Shown one piece after another: positions 25,187 through 33,162 of a stretch of 64,000 nt of DNA. The notes under the pieces are model-generated. The model made no database searches. It worked only from the letters and a program-made list of their open reading frames with translations, and was not told the DNA's origin. Position 1 is the first letter of the stretch. Each line of letters opens with the position of its first letter. The DNA comes from an uncultured Flavobacteriaceae bacterium (GTDB lineage Bacteria > Bacteroidota > Bacteroidia > Flavobacteriales > Flavobacteriaceae). The position numbers and the translations under genes are program-made. Where the stretch lies: positions 1 to 64,000 of the forward strand of contig CANLWG010000019.1 in the NCBI GenBank assembly GCA_947494715.1, given 5' to 3'.

Positions 25187-26035
25187 ATGGATAATGACCC
25201 TATGGGTGATATAAAAAATGTATTAAAAAAAGGTCGATGGAGAAATCTGATCATTATTGCCGCATTGGTGGTATCGCTGTTTGCATTTAGACCATGGGTT
25301 CAAATTGGTGCAGGTGAGCGAGGAGTTGTCCAGAATTTTGGTGCCGTACAGGACAAAGTGTTGAATGAAGGAATCCACTTCAAAATACCAATAGTGCAAA
25401 CCGTCATCCTAATGGACGTAAAAATTCAAAAGGCAATGACAGATGCGGCCTCTTCATCCTCCGACTTGCAGGATGTGGATTTATCCGTGGCACTTAACTA
25501 TCACATCATACCTGATAAAGCAAATTTGGTTTATCAAACCATAGGTGTGGAATTCAAGGAGCGTATTATTGACCCCGCCATTCAGGAAGTAATGAAAGCA
25601 GTGTCCGCCAGGTATACAGCCGAGGAATTGATTACTAAGAGACCGGCTGTCAGTACCGAAATGCAACAAGCACTCACTTCAAGATTGCTCGCGTCCAACA
25701 TATCGGTCGATGCTTTTTCGATTATCTCATTTAGTTTTTCCCAAACCTTTACAGATGCCATTGAAGCTAAGCAAACGGCTGAACAAAATGCATTGAAGGC
25801 AAAAAGAGACCTGGACAGGATAAAGGTCGAAGCTGAACAAACCATTGCTGCAGCAACAGCCGAGGCCGAGGCGTTACGATTACAAAAAATGAATATTTCA
25901 CCAGACCTTATTGAACTAAGAAAGATAGAAGCAAACCTTAAGGCCATAGAAAAATGGAACGGGATTTTACCTGAGGTAACAGGTGCTGGGGCAATTCCTT
26001 TTATTGGAGTAGGTGATGCCATTAAAAACAAATGA
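25187..26035 (+). CDS. Prohibitin/SPFH (band 7) membrane protein
   Basis: A 282-residue prohibitin-like protein: a short N-terminus, one transmembrane helix (about residues 20-38), then the SPFH domain (about 40-205) with GERGVVQNFGAVQDKVLNEGIHFKIP, and a coiled-coil region (about 195-245) rich in Ala/Glu/Lys. Such proteins form large ring or cage assemblies at the cytoplasmic membrane and often guard proteases. The start ATG 25187 is followed by MGD at residue 6, an alternative start. The stop overlaps the next small membrane protein gene by 4 bp. Confidence 0.9.
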   Translation: MDNDPMGDIKNVLKKGRWRNLIIIAALVVSLFAFRPWVQIGAGERGVVQNFGAVQDKVLNEGIHFKIPIVQTVILMDVKIQKAMTDAASSSSDLQDVDLSVALNYHIIPDKANLVYQTIGVEFKERIIDPAIQEVMKAVSARYTAEELITKRPAVSTEMQQALTSRLLASNISVDAFSIISFSFSQTFTDAIEAKQTAEQNALKAKRDLDRIKVEAEQTIAAATAEAEALRLQKMNISPDLIELRKIEANLKAIEKWNGILPEVTGAGAIPFIGVGDAIKNK

Positions 26036-26289
26036 TGGGAATATCTCCGGATTTGAATACAGGATCCATAATTATGGTGTTATTGTTTACCCACCTTATA
26101 GTGGGTATCCTTCGAGGGCTGTATAGATATCAAATGATTGAAAAGTACCAAAACAATTATTATGGCGACCCTCCCATGGATCTTTTGAACAAACTAGCAC
26201 ACAATTGGTTGACTGGCACTTTCAACTCAACGACTTTTTTCCTTTCAGCTTCCTTGACCATTATGCTGTTTTTACTCTTCAATGTATGA
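26032..26289 (+). CDS. Small membrane protein coupled to the prohibitin gene
   Basis: An 85-residue protein with two hydrophobic helices (about residues 12-30 and 62-84) separated by a Tyr/Asn-rich loop. The start overlaps the prohibitin stop (ATGA), so the two are co-translated and probably act together. I do not recognise a family. A partner or accessory of the SPFH assembly is the simplest guess. Confidence 0.65.
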   Translation: MMGISPDLNTGSIIMVLLFTHLIVGILRGLYRYQMIEKYQNNYYGDPPMDLLNKLAHNWLTGTFNSTTFFLSASLTIMLFLLFNV

Positions 26290-26347
26290 ATTGATGAACA
26301 AGGCAAGTGATCATCCTTGGGACTTAATCCTAATTAGATTTGAAACA

Positions 26348-26695
26348 TCACTCTTGAAGGTTTTGCCCTGGCATAAGCTTTTGTAGGCGTATAACAGTTG
26401 ATGTTACATCGCTACCATCTTCCCAAACCCTAACATTCTCAATATACGAGATGATAAAATTTTCCCCAATATGTCTATCATCATGTACATCCAATGCATA
26501 TTTTTCGAGTATAACGGATAGAATCTCGTCGAAGAAAAGTATTTCTTCGATTCCCAACGCTGTTTTGCTACAAAAAGAGTACCCACCCTCAACGCGCCCT
26601 AGAAAGACCCCTTCTATTTTTTTTATTTGGTCTGTCCCTTGGGGCGGAGAGATGGCCAGTGAGGTCAGAAAGATAAAGAATAGCATTGTTCGCAT
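26348..26695 (-). CDS. Small secreted hypothetical protein
   Basis: A 115-residue protein with an N-terminal hydrophobic signal segment (MRTMLFFIFLTSLAIS). The mature part has one Cys and alternating charged and hydrophobic residues; no motif is recognised. It is convergent with the small membrane gene at 26032 and lies upstream of a MITE-like element. Probably periplasmic. Confidence 0.6.
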   Translation of the reverse strand: MRTMLFFIFLTSLAISPPQGTDQIKKIEGVFLGRVEGGYSFCSKTALGIEEILFFDEILSVILEKYALDVHDDRHIGENFIISYIENVRVWEDGSDVTSTVIRLQKLMPGQNLQE

Positions 26696-26816
26696 AATTA
26701 TTTTAATATCCTTTAAGAGGGAGTTTAACTTTTGGAATTTAGGTTCAAGTACCCTTCTGTCATTAAGATGTTAGGTTTATTTTCGAATATTAGTTGTCAA
26801 TAATCAAAGTTCAATT

Positions 26817-26992
26817 TCGGTGCTGAACTCGTCTTGAGTTTTTATTCGTGACCGAAAATGAAGGCTTTTGTGCCATAATGAAGCGACTTTTTGATTGCAT
26901 AGCCGTAGCTGCGGAAGCTAAAAATGGCAAAATTAGGGTGCAAAATGTAAAATTCGCAGGTAAAAGAAAAACTCAAGATGAGAGTTCACCGA
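26817..26992. mobile_element. MITE-like element with imperfect terminal inverted repeats
   Basis: Terminal arms of about 26 bp (26817-26843 starting TCGGTGCTGAACTC, and 26966-26992 ending GAGAGTTCACCGA) pair through AAAAACTCAAGA(C/T)GAG with small indels. The 176 bp between the ends hold no gene. Size and structure fit a non-autonomous transposable element, or less likely a folded RNA. Confidence 0.55.
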
Positions 26993-27016
26993 TAAAGAAA
27001 ATAACGAACAAGACGT

Positions 27017-27045
27017 AAAATGCCATCTTTAAAAGATGGCATTTT
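27017..27045 (-). terminator. Terminator of the cold-shock gene
   Basis: AAAATGCCATCTT (27017-27029) pairs with AAGATGGCATTTT (27033-27045) and ends in a T-run in both directions. It lies 25 bp after the minus-strand cold-shock gene stop. Confidence 0.8.
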
Positions 27046-27070
27046 AACTGATACGGAAACAAGAGGTTTT

Positions 27071-27262
27071 TTAGGCCAATTCCACATTTACTGCGTTCAT
27101 TCCCTTTTGGCCTTTTTCCACCGTGAATTTGACATTGTCATTTTCACGAATCTCGTCGATAAGACCGCTTTGGTGAACAAAGACATCCTCATCGGAATCT
27201 ACGGGCTTGATAAAACCAAAACCTTTGGCACTATTGAAAAATTTTACTGTTCCTTCTTTCAT
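27071..27262 (-). CDS. cspA: Cold-shock domain protein
   Basis: A 63-residue cold-shock domain protein: MKEGTVKFFNSAKGFGFIKP contains RNP1 (KGFGFI), followed by DVFVHQSG (RNP2). I start at ATG 27262 (plus strand CAT 27260-27262), the normal start of CspA proteins; a longer frame to 27316 would add 18 basic residues not typical for the family. It binds single-stranded RNA and DNA as a chaperone. A terminator follows. The 5' region up to the desaturase stop at 27350 is short. Confidence 0.92.
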   Translation of the reverse strand: MKEGTVKFFNSAKGFGFIKPVDSDEDVFVHQSGLIDEIRENDNVKFTVEKGQKGMNAVNVELA

Positions 27263-27349
27263 TACTTTATATTTATGGTTTACTATTTTGTTTAATATTC
27301 GTTTTACAATATTCATTTTATTTATTTTTTTGCTCTTAAAATTGGACTA

Positions 27350-28480
27350 TTACCGTGTAGGAATGGGCTGCATTTTTCCCAACCTGCGCAAAACCCCGAT
27401 ATGATCCCTAATGGCGGCGGCAAATGTTCGTTTTGTATTATAGGGCATCCCATATTCCCTGGCGGTATCAGCCACGATATCTGATATTTTTTTATAATGT
27501 ATATGACAGATATTGGGTAGTAGGTGATGTTCTATTTGATAGTTCAATCCCCCGATCAACCAAGAAAAAAACCTGCTTTTGGGCGCAAAATTGGTAGTGG
27601 TGGCCAATTGGTGTGCATACCAATCGCCTTCGACAACGCCATCTTTATCGGGCAGGGGAAATTCCATATCGGGCATAATGTGCGCCACCTGAAATATGAC
27701 ACTGATAAGTAGCCCCGTAACAAGGTGCATACTTAGGAAGGCCAAAATAATCACCCACGGAGCCAACGGCACCATGAGCAAAGGTATGATCAAGGCATAG
27801 GAATAATAAAGCAGCTTCCAGCCAACTATCTTTACAATTTCATTTCTGAATTCATTCTTTTTGTTTAGGTATCCCATCTTCCTGTAACGGACAAGTCGGA
27901 TAAAGTCTTTAGCGGTAACCCACGAAACCGTGGACATGCCATAAAAGAACCATACATATAAGTGCTGAAACCTATGGAGTCCATTTTTCTTTGCGTGTGG
28001 AGAAAAACGAAGGAAAAAGGGAGCGTTTATATCATCATCCGCTCCTTCTATATTGGTATAGGTATGGTGTAATATATTATGTTGGATTTTCCATACCGTG
28101 GCGTTCGCCCCTATAAGGTTCATGGTGTACCCCAGGTATTTGTTCACTTTTTGATTTTTGGAGTAAGAACCGTGGATGGCATCGTGCATGATACCCATTC
28201 CGATTCCGGCCATTCCGATTCCACTTGTAATATATAAGGCAAAAAGCAGCCATGGAGATGCAACAGCGCCAATATTGATTAGAACAAGGGGAATGGAGAA
28301 CATTGTTAGCATCAGAATGGTCTTACCCACCATGCTCTTGTTCGCATGCTTACTGATATTGTTTGTTTTGAAATAATGGTTGACCCTGTTTCTAACTGTT
28401 TTTGAGAAGTCAGAGTTCGTTATTTTTGAGAATTTTGGCCTATTGATGCCATCAATTGTGGTTTGATCTTTTTTCCACAT
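27350..28480 (-). CDS. Membrane fatty acid desaturase
   Basis: A 376-residue acyl desaturase with the three histidine boxes: HDAIH (His99, His103), HNILHH (His134, His138, His139) and QIEHH about residue 318-322. The QxxHH third box is the type seen in front-end (delta-6-like) desaturases. Several membrane helices surround boxes 1 and 2. It inserts a double bond into fatty acyl chains, using di-iron and molecular oxygen. Neighbouring a cold-shock protein gene is suggestive for membrane adaptation to cold, though they are separate genes. Confidence 0.9.
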   Translation of the reverse strand: MWKKDQTTIDGINRPKFSKITNSDFSKTVRNRVNHYFKTNNISKHANKSMVGKTILMLTMFSIPLVLINIGAVASPWLLFALYITSGIGMAGIGMGIMHDAIHGSYSKNQKVNKYLGYTMNLIGANATVWKIQHNILHHTYTNIEGADDDINAPFFLRFSPHAKKNGLHRFQHLYVWFFYGMSTVSWVTAKDFIRLVRYRKMGYLNKKNEFRNEIVKIVGWKLLYYSYALIIPLLMVPLAPWVIILAFLSMHLVTGLLISVIFQVAHIMPDMEFPLPDKDGVVEGDWYAHQLATTTNFAPKSRFFSWLIGGLNYQIEHHLLPNICHIHYKKISDIVADTAREYGMPYNTKRTFAAAIRDHIGVLRRLGKMQPIPTR

Positions 28481-29181
28481 GTGATTTAGAGGGTAATAGT
28501 AAGCGCAATGTGTTTGTGATATGTTGAAGATTATGCCGGTTTAGGGACTACTTATATAATTTAGGTTATGTCCAAACAAGTTTCAACACCCTATACGTTG
28601 GGCTTATGATGTTATTTAATAATTACCTTAAAAAGAAGAGAGCTGAAAATAAATCGAGAATTGGGTAAGACTAAATGAATCTGGGCTTTCTGATTTTTGG
28701 TATATCAAAGGTACAACTAGTTTGGGTAGTATTTCCAAATAGCGTGTTAAATGTTGAAAATAAGTATTTTAGGTATTAGGCTTTCTGTATGGAAGAGCGT
28801 ACCGATACATATCCAACAGAACTAAAATATTGATTGTTCATATCGAAATTAGGAATGTACCTGATCAAAAAAATAAAAGGGGATAAAACAGAGGGGTTCC
28901 AATTTAAATCCTTTCCTTTACGGCATATCACGGATTACAGACTATACCTCCAATCCTTAAATAAATAAAGAGCACTCCCCTTTACCTATTCCCAATTCCA
29001 TGGGATAGCTTCTTAGTTATTTTTTGTCTGAACCAATATCCGCATTTCAAAAACGATTAAGCCCGAAATCCAGGGCTTAGTGTTTCAGGGAACATCTATT
29101 TCCCTATTAACAGGGTAGTACATTTCAAAAAAGTATACCAAAGTGATTGTTTTTTGATGAACACCAAAAACAAGAGTAAAC
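28481..29181. other. Long gene-free stretch, with one small open frame
   Basis: About 700 bp with no gene I trust. A 37-codon plus-strand frame at 28855-28968 (MYLIKKIKGDKTEGF...) looks somewhat protein-like and may be a small gene of unknown function; nothing else is seen. Confidence 0.35.
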
Positions 29182-29347
29182 ATGCTTATAATTAAGGTAG
29201 TGCCAGAAGAGAAGATAGAGAGAGCCTTGAAAAGATATAGAAACAAGGTACGAAAAACCCAACAGCCAAATCGTATCAAGGGGTAACCAAGAGTTTACAA
29301 AAAAATCCAAAGAGAAAAAGAGAGCGTTTGGAAAAAGGCCTCTATAG
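29182..29347 (+). pseudogene. rpsU: Frameshifted ribosomal protein S21 (rpsU-like) gene
   Basis: The frame from ATG 29182 reads MLIIKVVPEEKIERALKRYR and ends at TAA 29284-29286. One base later, in the +1 frame (CAA at 29288), it continues as QEFTKKSKEKKRAFGKRPL and stops at 29345. The first part matches the bS21 start (MLIIxV...IxRALKRYK) and the second the QxFTKxS segment, so the two are one gene split by a frameshift. Either a decayed paralogue or a recoded gene. It lies 120 bp upstream of a sigma-70 gene. Confidence 0.7.
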
Positions 29348-29466
29348 TGCCGTCCAGGTAGACAGTGATAAAATTCCTTCCATGCATATCAAACGAATGT
29401 TAGAGGACATTGCATAATATGGAAATTCGAAACTTAAAAAGATTATCCTTCTAAAGGACAAAAGCT

Positions 29467-30330
29467 ATGAGACCACTTTCTATATCAAAACAGATTACCA
29501 TAAGGGAAAGCCCCTCTCTTACAAGGTATCTTAATGAAATAAGCCAAATTCCGATGATTACAGAAGAAGATGAGGTTTATTTGGCCATCCGAATTAGAAA
29601 CGGGGACAACCTGGCTATGGAGAAATTGGTAAAATCCAATTTACGGTTTGTCGTATCTGTTGCCAAACAATACCAGTCAAGAGGTCTTAGTCTCCATGAT
29701 TTGATCAATGAAGGAAATCTAGGATTGGTCAAAGCCGCCACAAAATTTGATGAAACCTATGGATTCAAATTCATTTCCTACGCTGTTTGGTGGATACGTC
29801 AAGGGATAATACAGGCACTTTCAGAAAAGTCGAGGATGGTAAGGTTGCCCTTGAACAAAATAAACGCAATTAAGAAGATAAAGACCGTCTCTTCCCATTT
29901 CGAGCAAATGCACCTAAGAAAACCTACGGCCGAAGAAATATCAGAATTAATGGATTCTACATTGTCAGAAATTCAATTTTGTTTAGACCATTCTTCGTGG
30001 CTTATTTCCTTGGATGAACCCCTGAAAATGGGTGATGGGGAGGTCAACTTACATGACAAAATACCTTCCAATAGTGTTGATGGTGCAGAAAAGCCTCTAA
30101 TTTTGGAATCTTTAAAAATAGATATGGATGGTATTCTTGAAGTTCTATCTTACCGAGAGGCTTATATTATAAAAATGTACTTTGGCATTGGAACAAATGA
30201 TACCCTGAGAATAGAACAAATCGCTTTTCATTTAGGCCTTACAACAGAAAGGGTTAGACAGATAAAAATGGTGGCTTTGACTCGATTAAGAAATTCTTCT
30301 AAAATGGAATTTTTGAAAGAGTATTTGTAA
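29467..30330 (+). CDS. RpoD-like sigma factor paralogue
   Basis: A 287-residue sigma-70 protein of the same length and layout as the Bacteroidota principal sigma factor, without region 1.1. Region 2 is clear (NLRFVVSVAKQYQSRG, LINEGNLGLVKAA, FISYAVWWIRQG), then region 3, and region 4 (IEQIAFHLGLTTERVRQIK). It differs at many conserved places (QGIIQ for the usual QSILQ/QAILQ, RPLSISKQI at the start), which argues for an alternative paralogue, not the housekeeping factor. It may redirect transcription under stress. Next to it is a frameshifted S21 gene, reminiscent of the rpsU-dnaG-rpoD order in E. coli. Confidence 0.9.
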   Translation: MRPLSISKQITIRESPSLTRYLNEISQIPMITEEDEVYLAIRIRNGDNLAMEKLVKSNLRFVVSVAKQYQSRGLSLHDLINEGNLGLVKAATKFDETYGFKFISYAVWWIRQGIIQALSEKSRMVRLPLNKINAIKKIKTVSSHFEQMHLRKPTAEEISELMDSTLSEIQFCLDHSSWLISLDEPLKMGDGEVNLHDKIPSNSVDGAEKPLILESLKIDMDGILEVLSYREAYIIKMYFGIGTNDTLRIEQIAFHLGLTTERVRQIKMVALTRLRNSSKMEFLKEYL

Positions 30331-30523
30331 TTAGCAAAATTACTTAGAGACTGTTTTAAAATGTGTGATTGGAATTTCTTATAGACCATTTTTGATGCAG
30401 AACAAGACAAAATTCAAAGTTCTTAGTATGTATTTAATTGACCTACCATATGAAGTTGGGTTCATGTCCATATTTGCTAAATTTCATTAAAGTAGGTGTC
30501 TTCACAGTACTAAAGTTTTAAAG

Positions 30524-30763
30524 ATGAATATCAGTTTTACCAAAAAACAGGAAGAGTACATTGCCAAACAAGCTGCCTCTGTGGAATATCAGAATAACAG
30601 CGAGGTTATTCGGGATGCCCTTCGATTACATGAAATCTATCGTGAAAAAGTTATAACGGATTTAGGGGCCGAGATTGAAAAAGGATGGAATAGTCCAGAC
30701 AGCAATGCCACAATAGACAATATAATAGCATCCAAACAGATTTCTCCACATAAGAAAAACTAA
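30524..30763 (+). CDS. ParD-type antitoxin (orphan)
   Basis: A 79-residue protein with the full ParD layout: N-terminal ribbon-helix-helix (NISFTKKQEEYIAKQ...VIRDALRLHE) and a C-terminal toxin-binding tail (EIEKGWNSP). No ParE toxin gene follows; instead a sequence also present after the ParD remnant at 19032 follows. Orphan antitoxins can protect against incoming toxins or remain from a lost pair. Confidence 0.8.
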   Translation: MNISFTKKQEEYIAKQAASVEYQNNSEVIRDALRLHEIYREKVITDLGAEIEKGWNSPDSNATIDNIIASKQISPHKKN

Positions 30764-30771
30764 ACCCTACG

Positions 30772-30876
30772 AAAAGAAAACAAATGTTTTCACCCATTTT
30801 CTACCTCTTCAGATAGCTACCAGGAGCCCCTAGCCTATTGTTCTTGGACATTGTAACATACTACATCGGGAAATAA
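30772..30876 (+). repeat. Diverged direct repeat, copy B
   Basis: Same block order as 19205-19295: AAAAGAAAACAAATGTTTTC (with the GAAAAC/GTTTTC hairpin), a variable centre, and CATTGTAACATACTACATCG then GGAAATAA. It follows the ParD stop by 8 bp. The two copies are about 11.6 kb apart in the same orientation and could mark a past insertion or a repeated toxin-antitoxin cassette. Confidence 0.75.
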
Positions 30877-30950
30877 GTGAATTGATTGTTAAATTAGTAC
30901 GCCAAAGCGAATCACAACCAAACCCCTTTTGAAATTAAAAAACCCTCATA

Positions 30951-33161
30951 TTAAAACTGTTTTAAAAAAGTAATCTTGCTAATGAATTGTGTGCTCTGCT
31001 GTACGGGGTCGAAAATATCGGTCTGGGTATCATTAAATACCAAGTAAATAAAGGATAAGGGCATATATTCCCAGCTAAAGCGAATATTCCACCTACCCTG
31101 TCCGTTAAAACTATTGTACTGATAAAAAGTGGATAGTTGCACCCTCGGATTTAAGGCGAGCCTTAGACTTGCCGTATACAGATCCGTATCCAAATCCGCT
31201 TGTTGTATACCAACACCATTAATATCATTGTGTTCATAATTGAGCGTAAGTGTGGTATGGGGAATGGGTGCAAATCGGGCTGCGGCATTAATGGTGGTTC
31301 GGGTGCCGTTGTAAAAATCCCCAAAGTCTACGCCAACATCACCGGACCATTTTTTGGACTGGTCTGTATTGTACTGGATTAAATATCGGGTATAGAAGTA
31401 TCTGTCCCGTGCAATCTCCAAACCTAAAGGCGCAAAATCAAAATTGATGTTCTGCCATGTCGGGGTGGTGGAAATTTCCAAAAAACTATTGTCCTTAAAC
31501 CAAGTGAATATGGGAAAAACGTAAAGACTCGCCTGTTGAAAACTACTTGGGTCAGTGGCATCATGGTTGTAATTCACAAAAAACCCTGGATCCCATCTTC
31601 TGATCCAATCGATTTTTTTTGGCCTCCAAATATAATAACCACCAGGGTTATGGCGTATGACATCGTTTTGCCGCAAAAAACCCATTCTTGGGTCATAGTT
31701 GGCATCCGTATATTCCGTGACCCATCCGTAGTAATATTCGTTGGAGTCGTTACCGACAAAGATACGTCCCGCAAAGCCGGTATTGCCCGTGAACTCATCT
31801 ATAGAGGTGGATAGCAGGTACTGGACATCCCATTGGCTCTTGGGACGTATTTGTCCATCCAGCGTAATGGTGGTATTGTTATTGCTCTCCAGGTCCAGTT
31901 CGGCATAGCTATCATCAAGTCTATGGGTAACCATAAGACCCACATTGTTTTCCCTACCATAGTTTTTTAAATATCGAAATACCCCAAAGTTGCCCCCGGC
32001 CGAGTTTTCGGTTTCCCGTTGACGCACAAAAAGTCCCGCAAACGCACTTTTTTCGGTTCGCTGGGTAAAACGTGCGCCTACATCTATTGGTGCCGGTGTT
32101 GCGTCAAATTCCCCCTGAAGACCAATTCGCCGACTAAAAAAGGGCCGAATGGATTGTTGCAGACCACCAGCCCAAATACCGGAATTTTCTAAAAAGAACT
32201 GTCTTCGTTCAGGAAAAAAGATATTGAAACGCTCCAAGTTGTTTACGGCCAAATCAACATCAGCTTGGGCAAAATCGGTATTTACGGTGAGGTCAAGTAC
32301 CGTTTTTGGATCGATGGCCCACTTGACATCCGCTCCTATTTTTGGCTCGTTCAATTTATCAATTAGCGCAGTCCCTTCTTTGTTTTCATCGTATTGGTAC
32401 AACGCATATGGCTCCACCCTTATGTTGGTGGAAGGTGGAGGGGCTTCAATGCCCGTCAGTTTAGCCGCATAGGTCATCCGATAGGGTGTAAACGACTGGG
32501 GTATTGTGGGAAAAGTGGAAACTTCAATATCTCTTCTGGCATAGCGTACCAAGGTAAATCCCAATTCTACGGTATTGCCCAATTCCGGAAGGTTATATCG
32601 CAGACTTTTAAAAGGGATGGCCATTTCAACAGTATACCCGGTATCGGTTCGTTGCGTTCTTACTCGCCAAAGAGTGTTCCATCCCGTATCAAAGTTGTTG
32701 CCATTGAAATTCTGAAAATCACGCTGGTTACCAAAGGGGGTGGTCTGAAAACCTTGGGCATATTGCTTTAAGTTTTGGGGATCAAGGGCTATGCCAAAAA
32801 TATCATTTTCGCCCCAGCTGAAATCCCTACGCAAGTCCTGAATCCTTACCCCCTGTACTCCTACTGAATCCTTGCAAAATGCTCCAATGTAAAGGTTTTT
32901 ATCATCGTATAGAAAGCGAACTTCAGTTTTGTACTTGACCTTTCCGCCCTGTCTGGGTTCAGTTCTAAAGAAATCGGAAGTAACTTCTACTTTTTCCCAA
33001 TCGGTCTCTGTGAGTCTGCCATCCAATTTGATAACGCCAACCGCTTTAACCGCCCGTATAGTCAAAGGTGTTTCTGGCGGAGGGAAGTTGTCGGTTTCTT
33101 TTTCTTGCGCAAATGACACCCCAAGCTTTAAAAGCAGTAAAATAAGTAAGAGTCTCCCCAT
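30951..33161 (-). CDS. DUF5916 / CBM9-like outer-membrane protein
   Basis: A 736-residue protein: signal peptide (ends about residue 18), then a CBM9-like domain (about 25-240; KLDGRLTETDWEKV, EVRFLYDDKNLYIGAFCKD, GYTVEMAIPFKSLRY) and a long C-terminal beta-barrel (about 260-736) with alternating aromatic residues, as in DUF5916 proteins. It probably sits in the outer membrane. The function of this family is unknown; it often lies beside transporters. Here the stop codons of three minus-strand ABC genes lie just upstream, so it may be part of the same transcript. Confidence 0.85.
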   Translation of the reverse strand: MGRLLLILLLLKLGVSFAQEKETDNFPPPETPLTIRAVKAVGVIKLDGRLTETDWEKVEVTSDFFRTEPRQGGKVKYKTEVRFLYDDKNLYIGAFCKDSVGVQGVRIQDLRRDFSWGENDIFGIALDPQNLKQYAQGFQTTPFGNQRDFQNFNGNNFDTGWNTLWRVRTQRTDTGYTVEMAIPFKSLRYNLPELGNTVELGFTLVRYARRDIEVSTFPTIPQSFTPYRMTYAAKLTGIEAPPPSTNIRVEPYALYQYDENKEGTALIDKLNEPKIGADVKWAIDPKTVLDLTVNTDFAQADVDLAVNNLERFNIFFPERRQFFLENSGIWAGGLQQSIRPFFSRRIGLQGEFDATPAPIDVGARFTQRTEKSAFAGLFVRQRETENSAGGNFGVFRYLKNYGRENNVGLMVTHRLDDSYAELDLESNNNTTITLDGQIRPKSQWDVQYLLSTSIDEFTGNTGFAGRIFVGNDSNEYYYGWVTEYTDANYDPRMGFLRQNDVIRHNPGGYYIWRPKKIDWIRRWDPGFFVNYNHDATDPSSFQQASLYVFPIFTWFKDNSFLEISTTPTWQNINFDFAPLGLEIARDRYFYTRYLIQYNTDQSKKWSGDVGVDFGDFYNGTRTTINAAARFAPIPHTTLTLNYEHNDINGVGIQQADLDTDLYTASLRLALNPRVQLSTFYQYNSFNGQGRWNIRFSWEYMPLSFIYLVFNDTQTDIFDPVQQSTQFISKITFLKQF

Positions 33162-33162
33162 A

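Larger units (their letters stand above)
26696..27070. other. Gene-free stretch around the MITE-like element
   Basis: 375 bp with no gene; it contains the MITE-like repeat at 26817-26992 and the palindrome at 27017-27045. Confidence 0.5.

Noticed and set aside
29085-29310. Minus-strand membrane-like small proteins
   Set aside because: They are the complement of the S21-like coding frame, which has a clear family match.
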